Assembly (NCBI GenBank): GCA_023229135.1
Contig: JALNZT010000020.1
Coordinates: forward strand, 1 to 64,000
Length of the DNA stretch: 64,000 nucleotides
Direction: 5' to 3'
DNA from: Bacteroidales bacterium
GTDB lineage: Bacteria > Bacteroidota > Bacteroidia > Bacteroidales > F082
In this document: positions 17,079 through 25,970 of the stretch, in pieces
How the letters are laid out: each line of letters begins with the position of its first letter
How positions within the stretch are numbered: position 1 is the stretch's first letter
Notes under the pieces: model-generated
Seen by the model: the letters and a program-made list of their open reading frames with translations, nothing else
Databases searched by the model: none
What the model was told of the DNA's origin: nothing
Made by a program: the position numbers and the translations under genes

Positions 17079-18593
17079 ATGTTCGAGCTGGTTATAATTA
17101 TTCCTTTACTCTTTACGGTTCCTACGGTTTTTGCCTGGAAACTTTTTTTAAAAGCAGGCAAACCAGGCTATTATAGCCTAATCCCTTTCTTTAATCTGTA
17201 CGTAATGTTACAGATTATCAAGAAACCGCTTTGGTGGTTGGTGTTGCTGATTATTCCGTTCCTCAACGTATTTGTGTTTATGCTAATGCTTGTTGAGCTG
17301 GTGAAGTGCTTCGGCAAATATGGCCTCGGACAGCAGTTTTTGGCGGTGATTGTGCCTTTTGTTTATTTGCCCATCATCAGCTTTGAAAAAGATGTTTCCT
17401 ATGCCGATCCCAAAAGCACCGAACAACCCAAAAAGGGGCCTGTTCGCGAGTGGCTCGATGCCATTATTTTTGCTGTAGTGGCAGCCACCATTATCCGGAC
17501 TTTCTTGTTTGAAGCCTACACCATTCCCACTTCAAGTATGGAAAAATCCTTGCTGGTTGGTGATTTTTTGTTTGTCAGCAAGATTGCCTACGGCCCGAAA
17601 ATTCCCAATACACCCATCGCTTTTCCTTTTGTGCATCACACCTTGCCCTGGAGTCAGACCGCGAAATCTTATGTAGAATGGATAAAATTGCCCTATTACC
17701 GTTTTGCCGGGCTGGGCGATGTGGAACGCAATGATGCCGTTGTATTTAATTATCCTGCCGGCGATACGGTGAGCGACCGCTTCCAAAGCAATGTGAGTTA
17801 TTATTCCTTAATCAGGGAATATGGCCGCGAACGTGTTTGGAGCGATGAACGAAATTTTGGAAATATCATCAGTCGTCCGGTCGACAAACGTGAAAACTAT
17901 ATCAAACGCGGCGTGGGAATGCCCGGCGACACTATTTTAATCAAAAATGCGGAGCTTTTTGTAAATGGTTCGCCAGCCAACACGCCTGGTACTGTGCAGT
18001 TTAAATATTTGGTAAAGACAGACGGGACGATGATAAACCAGCGCCTGCTCGACCGCTATAATATTACCGAAGGCAAACGCCTTAGCATGCCCGACGAATA
18101 TATTTTCTGGATAAGTCAGGAGGTGGCTGATGAGCTAAAAATGCTGCCCAACGTAAAATCCATCACGAAAGATGTAGAAATTGCTGGTCAATGGAGTCCT
18201 GATGTATTTCCAAACAGTGAAAACTACGCCTGGAATATCGACAATTTTGGTCCGCTTTGGATACCTGAAGCTGGCGTTACGGTTAAACTTACAACAGAAA
18301 ACCTACCGCTTTACAGCCGAATTATCCACGCTTATGAAGGCCATGAGTTGCAAGTAAAAGATAACCAGATTTTTATCGACGGCGAGCCGGCCAACAGCTA
18401 CACCTTCGCCATGGATTATTATTGGATGATGGGCGATAACCGTCATAACTCGGCAGATTCACGTATTTGGGGTTTTGTGCCACGCGATCATATCGTTGGA
18501 AAAGCCGTCTTTGTTTGGCTTTCGCTGGATCCTAACAAATCTGTCTTTAGCGGGAAAGTACGTTTTGATAAATCAATGAGAATTGTAAAATAA
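17079..18593 (+). CDS. lepB: Signal peptidase I with extra N-terminal membrane domain
   Basis: Membrane serine peptidase that removes signal peptides. 504 residues, far longer than E. coli LepB (324). The first about 105 residues form an additional membrane domain with three to four helices (VPTVFAWKLFLKAGKPGYYSLIPF type, DUF5684-like). The catalytic part follows: Ser153 in IPTSSMEKSL, the lysine at 276 in NYIKRGVGMPGD, and box E MGDNRHNSADSR. Between boxes D and E there is a long insertion (about 290-440), common in Bacteroidetes signal peptidases. The cyclophilin gene follows after 13 bases. Confidence 0.93.
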   Translation: MFELVIIIPLLFTVPTVFAWKLFLKAGKPGYYSLIPFFNLYVMLQIIKKPLWWLVLLIIPFLNVFVFMLMLVELVKCFGKYGLGQQFLAVIVPFVYLPIISFEKDVSYADPKSTEQPKKGPVREWLDAIIFAVVAATIIRTFLFEAYTIPTSSMEKSLLVGDFLFVSKIAYGPKIPNTPIAFPFVHHTLPWSQTAKSYVEWIKLPYYRFAGLGDVERNDAVVFNYPAGDTVSDRFQSNVSYYSLIREYGRERVWSDERNFGNIISRPVDKRENYIKRGVGMPGDTILIKNAELFVNGSPANTPGTVQFKYLVKTDGTMINQRLLDRYNITEGKRLSMPDEYIFWISQEVADELKMLPNVKSITKDVEIAGQWSPDVFPNSENYAWNIDNFGPLWIPEAGVTVKLTTENLPLYSRIIHAYEGHELQVKDNQIFIDGEPANSYTFAMDYYWMMGDNRHNSADSRIWGFVPRDHIVGKAVFVWLSLDPNKSVFSGKVRFDKSMRIVK

Positions 18594-18606
18594 ACAAATA
18601 TATAGC

Positions 18607-19044
18607 ATGAAAAAAGTAAAACTGGAAACAGAAAAAGGAACAATGCTCATCGAGCTATTTGAAGATGACGCACCAAAAACAGTAGAAAATTTCGTAAACC
18701 TGATTAACGATGGCTTTTATGACGGGCTGTCTTTTCACCGTGTCATTCCAAATTTCGTGATTCAGGGTGGCTGCCCCAAAGGCGATGGAACCGGCGGTCC
18801 GGGTTATAAAATCAATTGCGAACTCGATGGCGAAAGGCAATTTCATGACCGTGGCGTACTCTCAATGGCCCATGCCGGAAGAAATACTGGCGGATCACAG
18901 TTTTTTATCTGCCACAGCCGCGCCAACACAGCACACCTCGATCGCAACCATACCGTTTTCGGAAAAGTAATTGAAAATATTGATGTTGTTGATAAAATTC
19001 AACAAGGCGATAAAATGCTTAAACTAACAGTGATAGAAGGATAA
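18607..19044 (+). CDS. Cyclophilin-type peptidyl-prolyl isomerase
   Basis: 145-residue minimal cyclophilin without signal peptide, so cytosolic. Family motifs are present: FHRVIPNFVIQGG (catalytic Arg, Phe), GTGGPGY, LSMAHAGRNTGGSQFFI and NHTVFGKVI. Cotranscribed with lepB and ended by a terminator at 19144-19174. Confidence 0.93.
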   Translation: MKKVKLETEKGTMLIELFEDDAPKTVENFVNLINDGFYDGLSFHRVIPNFVIQGGCPKGDGTGGPGYKINCELDGERQFHDRGVLSMAHAGRNTGGSQFFICHSRANTAHLDRNHTVFGKVIENIDVVDKIQQGDKMLKLTVIEG

Positions 19045-19143
19045 TGCTGCCGCTTTAAGTTTTTTCGCTTCGCGTTGTAATACCTATTACATCTCGTAAC
19101 GAAAGATTTAAGGCTGATTTCCTGAAAGATTATTTCACTTAGA

Positions 19144-19176
19144 AAAGAACCTGGATTTAAAAGCAGGTTCTTTTTT
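19144..19176 (+). terminator. Rho-independent terminator
   Basis: Perfect 10-bp stem AAAGAACCTG (19144-19153) / CAGGTTCTTT (19164-19173) followed by a T-run; ends the lepB-cyclophilin transcript. Confidence 0.85.
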
Positions 19177-19186
19177 TATTGATGCA

Positions 19187-19386
19187 AGTCAGGTTGCGAC
19201 TAATTCGAGCACGTTAAAATAGTCGCCCCCTGACTGTTGCTTAGGTTAAAGTCAGAGCGCGACTTATAGGTGGGAAAGTCAGGGTGCGACTAATACGAGT
19301 ACGTTAAAATAGTCGCCCCCTGACTGTTGCTTGGGTTAAAATCAGAGTGCGACTGTTTGACGTCGCTTTATAGTCGCACCCTGACT
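19187..19386. repeat. Tandem hairpin repeat, 90-bp period
   Basis: Two units start at 19187 and 19277 with AGTCAGG[GT]TGCGACTAAT and stay alike for about 77 bases. Inside each unit AGTCAGG-TGCGACTA pairs with TAGTCGCCCCCTGACT. A third right arm, AGTCGCACCCTGACT, closes the array at 19372-19386 and is the exact complement of the left arm at 19277. A diverged relative lies at 8543-8590. Confidence 0.85.
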
Positions 19387-19558
19387 GACAGATACTTGCA
19401 CCAGTGGGGTTTAGATAGCTATAAAGGACGATGAAAATTCACGTATATTTAGAATTCATTTCCCGATTTTTGAAACGATAAAGTATGCCTCTAAAAAATG
19501 TAACTTTGCCGATTAACTTCATGAAATTTATTTAAGTCTAATAGATATATCTATCGAC

Positions 19559-20416
19559 ATGCAAAACAAACGTTTTTTACTTTTTTCCTTATTTATTGCT
19601 GTAGCTATGATGGCTGCCTCTTGTAGCAAGGATAGTGATGATCCTCAAGAAGAAAAAGACACTGGAAAACCGGAGATTTATTTGAGTTTACCAGTCAATG
19701 GTGCAAGTAGTAATCCGGGTGATTCAATTGAATTTAGTGTTAGATTTGTGGACAACAAAGAGTTGGGTGGCTATAAAATTGATGTCCACTTTAATGATGG
19801 ACACGAACATAAGTCTGTTACTAACGAAGGTAAGTGGTCCTTCGAGAAAAGCTACACTTTTGAGCCTGGAAGCACGGATGTTACCCTGATGCACGACGAT
19901 GTAAGAATTCCTACAGAGGTTGATGGTGTGCCAATTTATGCCGGAGACTACCACTTTTTGGTTTATTGCACAGACAAAGCCGGCAATGAGGAGTTTGTGG
20001 CACGCAATATCATTATTGTTGACCTACCTGACGAAACCGGTCCTGTCATTGAAATTTCACTTTCGCCTGCCACAGACCAAGAGTTTACGCGTGGTGATAC
20101 GATCAGAATGAATGGGAAAGTTGCTGATAATAAGCGTTTAAACAATGTATTAGTAGCTTTGATGAGAAGCTCTTCGACAGAAGAAATGGTAAATGAAACG
20201 GATGCCTTTGCAATAATTTTCAACGGTAAAGAACAGCTTAATGGGCCAAGTAATTTTAGTTTTGCGTCCTCTATTATCTTTGGCCAGGCACAAGATAACA
20301 ATGTGCCGCCGCGTGATATTACCTGGGCGCGCGGAAACTTTTATTTGATTGTAAAAGCCAGCGACGATAGCGGGAATATTACATTTAGTGAAAAATACCC
20401 TGTCAAGCTGAAATAA
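19559..20416 (+). CDS. DUF4625 lipoprotein
   Basis: 285 residues. A lipoprotein signal peptide with lipobox AASC (Cys about 22) precedes two tandem Ig-like modules (about 38-155 and 160-285), each opening with a PEI/PVI-x-L-S-L-P pattern and containing ...DNKxLxxxxV...; this is the arrangement of DUF4625 proteins of Bacteroidetes. Likely surface or periplasmic; ligand unknown. Monocistronic by spacing. Confidence 0.75.
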   Translation: MQNKRFLLFSLFIAVAMMAASCSKDSDDPQEEKDTGKPEIYLSLPVNGASSNPGDSIEFSVRFVDNKELGGYKIDVHFNDGHEHKSVTNEGKWSFEKSYTFEPGSTDVTLMHDDVRIPTEVDGVPIYAGDYHFLVYCTDKAGNEEFVARNIIIVDLPDETGPVIEISLSPATDQEFTRGDTIRMNGKVADNKRLNNVLVALMRSSSTEEMVNETDAFAIIFNGKEQLNGPSNFSFASSIIFGQAQDNNVPPRDITWARGNFYLIVKASDDSGNITFSEKYPVKLK

Positions 20417-20516
20417 TTTTTTCCGGAAATAATCTGTTTGAGACACTTTCTTAATGATGGAAAGTGCTTCTGTTTGTCTGTTACTTTTATTAACGAATTC
20501 TTCCCCGCATTTTTTC

Positions 20517-20524
20517 TACTTTTG
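20517..20524 (+). promoter_or_regulatory. Candidate -7 box for ftsK
   Basis: TACTTTTG, an exact TAnnTTTG match 28 bases before the ftsK start. Confidence 0.45.
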
Positions 20525-20551
20525 TAAACTGATGTGAAATAAATCCAGAAC

Positions 20552-23047
20552 ATGGCGAAAACCGTTAATAAGTTAAAAACGAACACTTTTAAGAAAAAAG
20601 AGGCTGCAACGAACGACACCAAAAAAACTGCACCCTCCAAAAAACCAACAGCTAAAAAATCCATCAATTTTTCTTCGGCAAAAACGAAAAAGTTGATCGG
20701 CGTTTTACTGGTGTTCCTGGCACTCTATCTCGCTATGGCGTTCACCTCCTTTTTTATCAATTGGTTTAGGCAGATCACCGATGATATGGATGCCAATATT
20801 ACGGTAAGCCAGTTATTTACGGATGTAGAAATGAATATCCGCAACTGGACTGGAAACTTGGGCGCATTTATGGCGCAATTTCTTGTTAAAGAAGGCTTTG
20901 GATTAGGAGCTTTTTATCTCGCGTTCATTCTGTTAACTATTGGTATTCAGCTTGGTACTGGCGTTAGGCTGCTGAAAGTCTGGCCGATGTGGAAGTATGG
21001 ATTTTTCAGTTTTTTGTGGCTGCCACTGTTGTTGGCCATGCTATTTCAATCAGACCCTTATAACATTCTTGGTGGGGTGCTGGGGAGTTATGTCTATGTT
21101 TACCTTAAAGGACTAATTGGGACAGCTGGTATTATTATTGCGTTATTGTTCACTTTTGCTGCCTGGCTTGTTACTACTTTTAACCTTACTTTTTCAGCAA
21201 CTCGCGATAAGAAACCCAAAGAAAAGGCTACGACTGCTAAATCTTCTGTCCCATTAACCGACCAATACAATACGATTGAATTTGCTGTAGATGAGGAAGA
21301 TGATGACGATGCAGTGATGAAACAGCTTGCGAAAAATAAAACAGCGAATAAATTCAAAGATGAGCTGGAAGACGGCTCAGTTGAGTTGGAGGTTGACCTG
21401 CCGGAAACGGAAAATGAGAGCCTCAAAAAAGAAGAAAATACAGAAGAAATAGAGTTTGATATCGTGCCTCAGAAAAAGGAAGAAACCAAAAAGAAAGGCA
21501 CCATCGAACGGCAGGGACTTGATACCCATTTTGATCCTACACTCGATTTACCGGACTATCAATTTCCTCACCTGGATTTGCTTAACGATTACGGCGATGG
21601 CGGCGTGAGCGTGGAACGTACCGAGCTGGAATCCAATAAAAAACGTATTGTCGAAACGCTTTCCAACTACAATATCGGCATCGAGAAAATTAAGGCAACC
21701 ATCGGGCCTACCGTTACTTTATACGAAATTGTACCATCAGCCGGTGTACGTATTTCGAAAATTAAAGGCCTGGAGGACGATATCGCGCTGAGCCTATCTG
21801 CCACCGGAATACGTATTATCGCCCCAATCCCGGGCAAAGGTACCGTGGGTATCGAAGTGCCAAATCAAAAGCCGGAAATTGTCTCGATGCGTACCATTAT
21901 TGGCTCAGAAAAATTTGCCAACAACAATTACGAATTGCCTTTCGGCCTGGGAAAAACCATCTCCAACGAGAGCTTCGTAGCTGACCTCGCCAAGATGCCA
22001 CACATCCTGATGGCTGGCGCAACCGGTCAGGGAAAATCCGTTGGCCTTAATGCGGTAATCGCCTCTTTGCTGTATTGCAAGCATCCCGCCGAGCTGAAAT
22101 TTGTAATGGTAGATCCAAAAAAAGTAGAACTCAGCCTGTTTAGTCGCATCGAACGTCATTACCTGGCCAAATTGCCCGATTCCGAAGAGGCAATTATTAC
22201 CGACACCCGAAAGGTGGTACGCACGCTCAACTCGCTGAGTATCGAGATGGACAACCGCTACGAGCTGCTCAAAGATGCGCAAGTACGTAATATCAAGGAA
22301 TATAACGTGAAATTCAAAAATAGAAAACTCAACCCGATGCACGGGCACCGTTTTCTACCTTATATTGTTTTGGTGGTCGACGAGTTTGCTGACCTGATTA
22401 TGACCGCCGGAAAAGAAATCGAAGGCCCGATCACGCGCCTGGCGCAACTGGCGCGTGCCGTTGGTATTCATCTGATTATCGCAACCCAGCGGCCTTCAGT
22501 AAATATCATTACCGGAACCATCAAGGCCAACTTCCCGGCGCGAATTGCTTTTCGGGTTATCTCGCGCATTGATTCACGTACTATTCTCGACTCCAACGGC
22601 GCCGATCAGTTGATCGGCCGGGGTGATATGTTACTGTCAACCGGAAGCGATCTGGTGCGCCTGCAATGTGCTTTTATTGATACACCCGAAGTGGAAAAAC
22701 TCACCGAGTTTATTGGTTCCCAACGCGGCTATCCCGATGCCTATCACCTGCCCGAATATGCCGAGGAACAAGACGAACGCGTTGAGGTATATGATGCCAG
22801 CGAACGCGACGAACTGTTTGAAGATGCCGCCCGGATTATCGTGCAAACCCAACAAGGATCTACTTCCTTATTGCAGCGCAAACTGAAACTGGGCTATAAC
22901 CGCGCCGGAAGAATTATCGACCAGCTGGAAGCTGCCGGGATCGTCGGCCCTTTCGAGGGAAGCAAAGCCCGCGAAGTAAGAGTGGCCAACGAAATGGCTT
23001 TGGAACAGTTTTTGAAAGACCTTAATGGTAACCTTAACGAAAATTAA
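20552..23047 (+). CDS. ftsK: DNA translocase FtsK/SpoIIIE
   Basis: Septal DNA pump that clears and resolves chromosome ends at division. 831 residues: basic N-terminus, four membrane helices (about 48-70, 118-140, 150-170, 188-212), an acidic linker (240-330), then the RecA-like motor with Walker A GATGQGKS at 489-496 and Walker B VLVVDEFADL near 610. The C-terminal gamma winged-helix (about 765-826, RKLKLGYNRAGRIIDQLE) recognises polar DNA motifs. lolA follows with one base between stop and start. Confidence 0.96.
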   Translation: MAKTVNKLKTNTFKKKEAATNDTKKTAPSKKPTAKKSINFSSAKTKKLIGVLLVFLALYLAMAFTSFFINWFRQITDDMDANITVSQLFTDVEMNIRNWTGNLGAFMAQFLVKEGFGLGAFYLAFILLTIGIQLGTGVRLLKVWPMWKYGFFSFLWLPLLLAMLFQSDPYNILGGVLGSYVYVYLKGLIGTAGIIIALLFTFAAWLVTTFNLTFSATRDKKPKEKATTAKSSVPLTDQYNTIEFAVDEEDDDDAVMKQLAKNKTANKFKDELEDGSVELEVDLPETENESLKKEENTEEIEFDIVPQKKEETKKKGTIERQGLDTHFDPTLDLPDYQFPHLDLLNDYGDGGVSVERTELESNKKRIVETLSNYNIGIEKIKATIGPTVTLYEIVPSAGVRISKIKGLEDDIALSLSATGIRIIAPIPGKGTVGIEVPNQKPEIVSMRTIIGSEKFANNNYELPFGLGKTISNESFVADLAKMPHILMAGATGQGKSVGLNAVIASLLYCKHPAELKFVMVDPKKVELSLFSRIERHYLAKLPDSEEAIITDTRKVVRTLNSLSIEMDNRYELLKDAQVRNIKEYNVKFKNRKLNPMHGHRFLPYIVLVVDEFADLIMTAGKEIEGPITRLAQLARAVGIHLIIATQRPSVNIITGTIKANFPARIAFRVISRIDSRTILDSNGADQLIGRGDMLLSTGSDLVRLQCAFIDTPEVEKLTEFIGSQRGYPDAYHLPEYAEEQDERVEVYDASERDELFEDAARIIVQTQQGSTSLLQRKLKLGYNRAGRIIDQLEAAGIVGPFEGSKAREVRVANEMALEQFLKDLNGNLNEN

Positions 23048-23048
23048 A

Positions 23049-23687
23049 ATGAAATTGATGAAATCTGCCCTAACCCTTTCCCTGATGTTGTTGTTTAGTA
23101 GTGTTTTTGCCCAGCAAAAAGCTGATGAACTATTGAAAAAAGTAATCGACAAAACAAAGACTTACAGTGCCCTTAAGATTGATTTTGAGTACCGCATGCT
23201 CAATGTTGATGCAGGTATTGATGAGGTTAAAGAAGGTGTTGTGTATGTAAAAGGCGATGCCTATAAACTTGTTATGGCCGGCCAGACTGTAATTTCAGAT
23301 GGAGAGACAATCTGGACTTACCTGGAAGATTCTGAGGAGGTTATGGTGAGCGATGCTGCCGAAGGTGAAGATAATATTACACCAAGTAGCATCTTAACAT
23401 CTTATTACGAAGACCATAAAATCAGTTATGTCAAAAACCGCAGGAATGAAGTTATGGGACAAGAAACCATAGAGCTAAAACCACAAGAGGGTAAAAAATT
23501 TGCGAAAATTCAAATTACCATCGACACAGACAATCTGAAAATTAAAAGCTTTTCCATCTTTGATAATGGAGGCAATGAGTTTATTTATAAGCTCAAATCT
23601 ATGGAGGAAATGAAAGTAGTTAAAGCAGGTTTTTTCACTTTTAATAAAGCAGACTTTCCCGATGTGGATGTAATTGATATGAGATAA
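23049..23687 (+). CDS. lolA: LolA-like outer membrane lipoprotein carrier
   Basis: Periplasmic chaperone carrying lipoproteins to the outer membrane. From the ATG at 23049 the protein has 212 residues with a signal peptide ending SSVFAQQ and the LolA pattern (YSALKIDFEYRM ... GVVYVKGDAYKLVM ... VISDGETIWTYLEDSEEVMVSD). The longer frame from 23025 would overlap ftsK and spoil the signal peptide. The ftsK-lolA pair is common in Bacteroidetes. Confidence 0.88.
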   Translation: MKLMKSALTLSLMLLFSSVFAQQKADELLKKVIDKTKTYSALKIDFEYRMLNVDAGIDEVKEGVVYVKGDAYKLVMAGQTVISDGETIWTYLEDSEEVMVSDAAEGEDNITPSSILTSYYEDHKISYVKNRRNEVMGQETIELKPQEGKKFAKIQITIDTDNLKIKSFSIFDNGGNEFIYKLKSMEEMKVVKAGFFTFNKADFPDVDVIDMR

Positions 23688-23702
23688 TGAAATAGTGAAA
23701 TA

Positions 23703-24479
23703 ATGAGACTAGGTATTGCTGTCTGCTTATTTTTGCTGCCATACTGGCTTTTTTCTCAAGTAAACACCGAACGTTACAGAAAAGATTATGAAACGATGGG
23801 CTTTGTGTTTACCAATACTACTGGCTTTAATTACGAGACAGGAAATAATGAAGAACTCGAAATAAATGAGGCTATTCGGCTAGACTGGAATAATCCTATT
23901 CAGGATTATTACGCAATAATTGAGTATGATTTTAAAACTGCCAGTAAAATAAAAACTAAGGATAAAGGGTTTATTCACTTAAGAACTATTCACGATTTCA
24001 AAAAAAATTATTTCTTTGGAGAGGTATTTACACAGCTCGAATTTGATCGTTTCCTCAATCTACGATCGCGCTTTTTGTTTGGAGGCGGTTTTCGCCTTGA
24101 TTTTATTTCAATGTTTAAAGATAATGATACTGCACAAAATAACGTCAAACTTTTTGCAGGGGTAGGGCTGATGTATGAAAATGAAGTTTATTCGAGTGAG
24201 GGGACTGTATATATCAGTCATTTACGTTCTACAAATTATCTTTCTCTTATTATGACGGTAACAGAAGATATTGACTTGGGTGCCGTATATTATTACCAGC
24301 CTGCGCTTGTAGATTTTAAAGACTATCGATACACCGTTGATCTACGACTTAGGATGAAATTGTCGGGGAAGCTTTCGCTCTTGATGACGGCGCGTCGAAA
24401 ATATCGAAGTATGATTGTGGATGAAACTGATAAAAACGATTTCGAGCTAAAAGCCGCTATTGTTATTAAGCTTCCTTAA
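23703..24479 (+). CDS. DUF481-like outer membrane beta-barrel protein
   Basis: 258 residues with a signal peptide (1-18) and alternating amphipathic strands (ISHLRSTNYLSLIMTV, IDLGAVYYYQPAL, VDLRLRMKLSGKLSLLMTARRKYRS) of the DUF481/YdiY type. It follows lolA by 15 bases. The last 14 bases overlap the end of the convergent DUF423 gene. Function unknown. Confidence 0.6.
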   Translation: MRLGIAVCLFLLPYWLFSQVNTERYRKDYETMGFVFTNTTGFNYETGNNEELEINEAIRLDWNNPIQDYYAIIEYDFKTASKIKTKDKGFIHLRTIHDFKKNYFFGEVFTQLEFDRFLNLRSRFLFGGGFRLDFISMFKDNDTAQNNVKLFAGVGLMYENEVYSSEGTVYISHLRSTNYLSLIMTVTEDIDLGAVYYYQPALVDFKDYRYTVDLRLRMKLSGKLSLLMTARRKYRSMIVDETDKNDFELKAAIVIKLP

Positions 24480-24861
24480 AACTCCTTACGCTAAGGATAA
24501 AAAGCATCAGCCAACCGCTAATCATCAGCAGTCCGCCAATTGGTGTTACCGGCCCGAGCCACGAAAAGTTGATGCCTGTGAGGTCTGAGGTGGACAACAA
24601 ATAAATAGAACCCGAAAAAAACAGTGTGCCAAAGGTGAAAAGGTAATAAGCAGCACTGCAAAGTTTGCCTTTGAACCGGGTAGGAAGGACTGCCAGAAAA
24701 AGTATCGCCAGCGCGTGAAATATCTGATAGCGTACCCCCGTTTCAAAACTCAATAAATCAGGTTGACTGATGTTTTCGCGCAACCAATGTGCACCTAGAG
24801 CACCAAATAATACGGCCAATCCTGCAAATAAACTGCCTGTCCAGATATATGTTTTTTCCAT
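24466..24861 (-). CDS. DUF423 membrane protein
   Basis: 131 residues, four membrane helices, with the DUF423 signature GALGAHWLRE near residue 20 and FSGSIYLL in the third helix. Of normal length (about 120-130). Function unknown. Convergent with the DUF481 gene, overlapping by 14 bases at the stops. Confidence 0.88.
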   Translation of the reverse strand: MEKTYIWTGSLFAGLAVLFGALGAHWLRENISQPDLLSFETGVRYQIFHALAILFLAVLPTRFKGKLCSAAYYLFTFGTLFFSGSIYLLSTSDLTGINFSWLGPVTPIGGLLMISGWLMLFILSVRSFKEA

Positions 24862-25012
24862 TTGTGTTTGATTTAATGAAACTTAGCCTGAATCACCGAA
24901 TTCATTGTATGGTTTAACAACAAAAAACCTGTATTTTTGAAAATCAAAAGTACAAAAATAAAGTTGGAATCAGGTTTTTTTTAATACCTATAAGTCGATG
25001 TTCAACATAAAG

Positions 25013-25043
25013 TTGATAGCCTCAAAAGAGTATTGTAAATTTG
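25013..25043 (+). promoter_or_regulatory. Promoter for the thiamine-binding/pnuC operon
   Basis: TTG at 25013-25015, a 20-base spacer, then TAAATTTG at 25036-25043: a good match to the Bacteroidetes -33/-7 consensus. No TPP riboswitch signature (CTGAGA plus the GAACCTGATCTGG box) was seen in the 24862-25114 leader. Confidence 0.6.
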
Positions 25044-25114
25044 TTTGTAGGTAATTGTAGAGAAATAAACCTGAGTCTGTCTGATAAAAATTGTTTAACT
25101 AAAAAAATAATATT

Positions 25115-25375
25115 GTGAAAGTTTCTGTTGACATAAGTTATTATCCCTTACTGGTCGAATATATTCCCTTTATCAAGGGCTTTATCGAACGCCTAAATAA
25201 ACATAAAAATATCGTGGCGAAAACAAACGGAATGAGTACACAGGTTTTTGGCGATTACGATGAAGTGATGGCCATTTTAACCGCCGAAATCAAAAAATCA
25301 TTTGAGTTGCCCCATAGCATTTTTGTGATGAAAGTTATCAATTCCGACCTAAACCACGTTGATGGAACTAAGTGA
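25115..25375 (+). CDS. Thiamine-binding protein (YkoF/MTH1187-like)
   Basis: 86-residue ferredoxin-like fold protein of the thiamine-binding/MTH1187 type: starts VSVDISYYPL, has FIERLNKHKNIVAKTNGMSTQVFGDYDEVMAIL and ends with a hydrophobic strand. Such proteins bind thiamine or its hydroxymethylpyrimidine part in the cytosol. Its stop overlaps the pnuC start by 14 bases, so it is translationally coupled to the transporter. Confidence 0.75.
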   Translation: MKVSVDISYYPLLVEYIPFIKGFIERLNKHKNIVAKTNGMSTQVFGDYDEVMAILTAEIKKSFELPHSIFVMKVINSDLNHVDGTK

Positions 25376-25970
25376 AATTGCTGAGCTATTTTTGCAAAAC
25401 ATCCAGCAAACTACATTGATCGAGGTTATTGCGGTTGTTTTTGGCTTATTAAGCGTTTGGTACAGCAAAAAAATCAATATCCTGGTGTTTCCCACCGGAA
25501 TCATCAGCGTACTGATTTATGTCTATATCACTTTTTTCGCCAAGCTTTACGCAGATATGTTTATCAACTTCGTGTATTTTTCCATGAGTGTTTATGGCTG
25601 GTATCACTGGACGCATCCGATTGAAGGCAAAGAGGAACGACCGGTGTCTTTTGCCAGCCGCATTCAAAACCTGGGCGGGCTGTTAGCTACCGTGCTGTTA
25701 TTCGTTACGATGCGTTATATTCTGATAAATTTTACTGACAGCAATGTGCCCACTATTGATGCGCTGACAACAGCCATTTTTATGGTTGGCATGTGGCTGA
25801 TGGCCATTAAAAAAGTTGAAAACTGGATCTATTGGATCGTGGGAGATATCATTTCGGTGCCACTTTATTTTTATAAAGGACTGGTATTCACGAGTTTTCA
25901 GTTTGCTGTTTTCCTGATTATTGCTGTGGCGGGCTATCTCGTCTGGCGAAAAGAAGCACAGCATGCTTAA
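25362..25970 (+). CDS. pnuC: PnuC-family vitamin transporter (thiamine or nicotinamide riboside)
   Basis: About 202 residues with seven predicted membrane helices and family landmarks: YGWYHWTHP in the loop after helix 3 and the tail VGDIISVPLYFYKGL ... FLIIAVAGYLVWRK. PnuC transports nicotinamide riboside by facilitated diffusion coupled to phosphorylation; related PnuT carries thiamine. The start is the ATG at 25362; the TTG three bases earlier is less likely. The thiamine-binding gene upstream argues for thiamine, the NadR-like kinase downstream for nicotinamide riboside. Confidence 0.88.
   Translation: MELSEIAELFLQNIQQTTLIEVIAVVFGLLSVWYSKKINILVFPTGIISVLIYVYITFFAKLYADMFINFVYFSMSVYGWYHWTHPIEGKEERPVSFASRIQNLGGLLATVLLFVTMRYILINFTDSNVPTIDALTTAIFMVGMWLMAIKKVENWIYWIVGDIISVPLYFYKGLVFTSFQFAVFLIIAVAGYLVWRKEAQHA

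Larger units (their letters stand above)
19045..19558. other. Intergenic stretch with terminator, repeat and promoter box
   Basis: After the terminator and the hairpin repeat, 19387-19558 is AT-rich leader of the DUF4625 gene with a TAACTTTG (TAnnTTTG) box at 19501-19508. No coding frame seen. Confidence 0.5.

Noticed and set aside
24862..25114. TPP riboswitch before the thiamine-binding gene
   Set aside because: The conserved CTGAGA and GAACCTGATCTGG elements are absent. A loose inverted repeat (24922-24931 with 24971-24980) has a 39-base loop and no riboswitch pattern.
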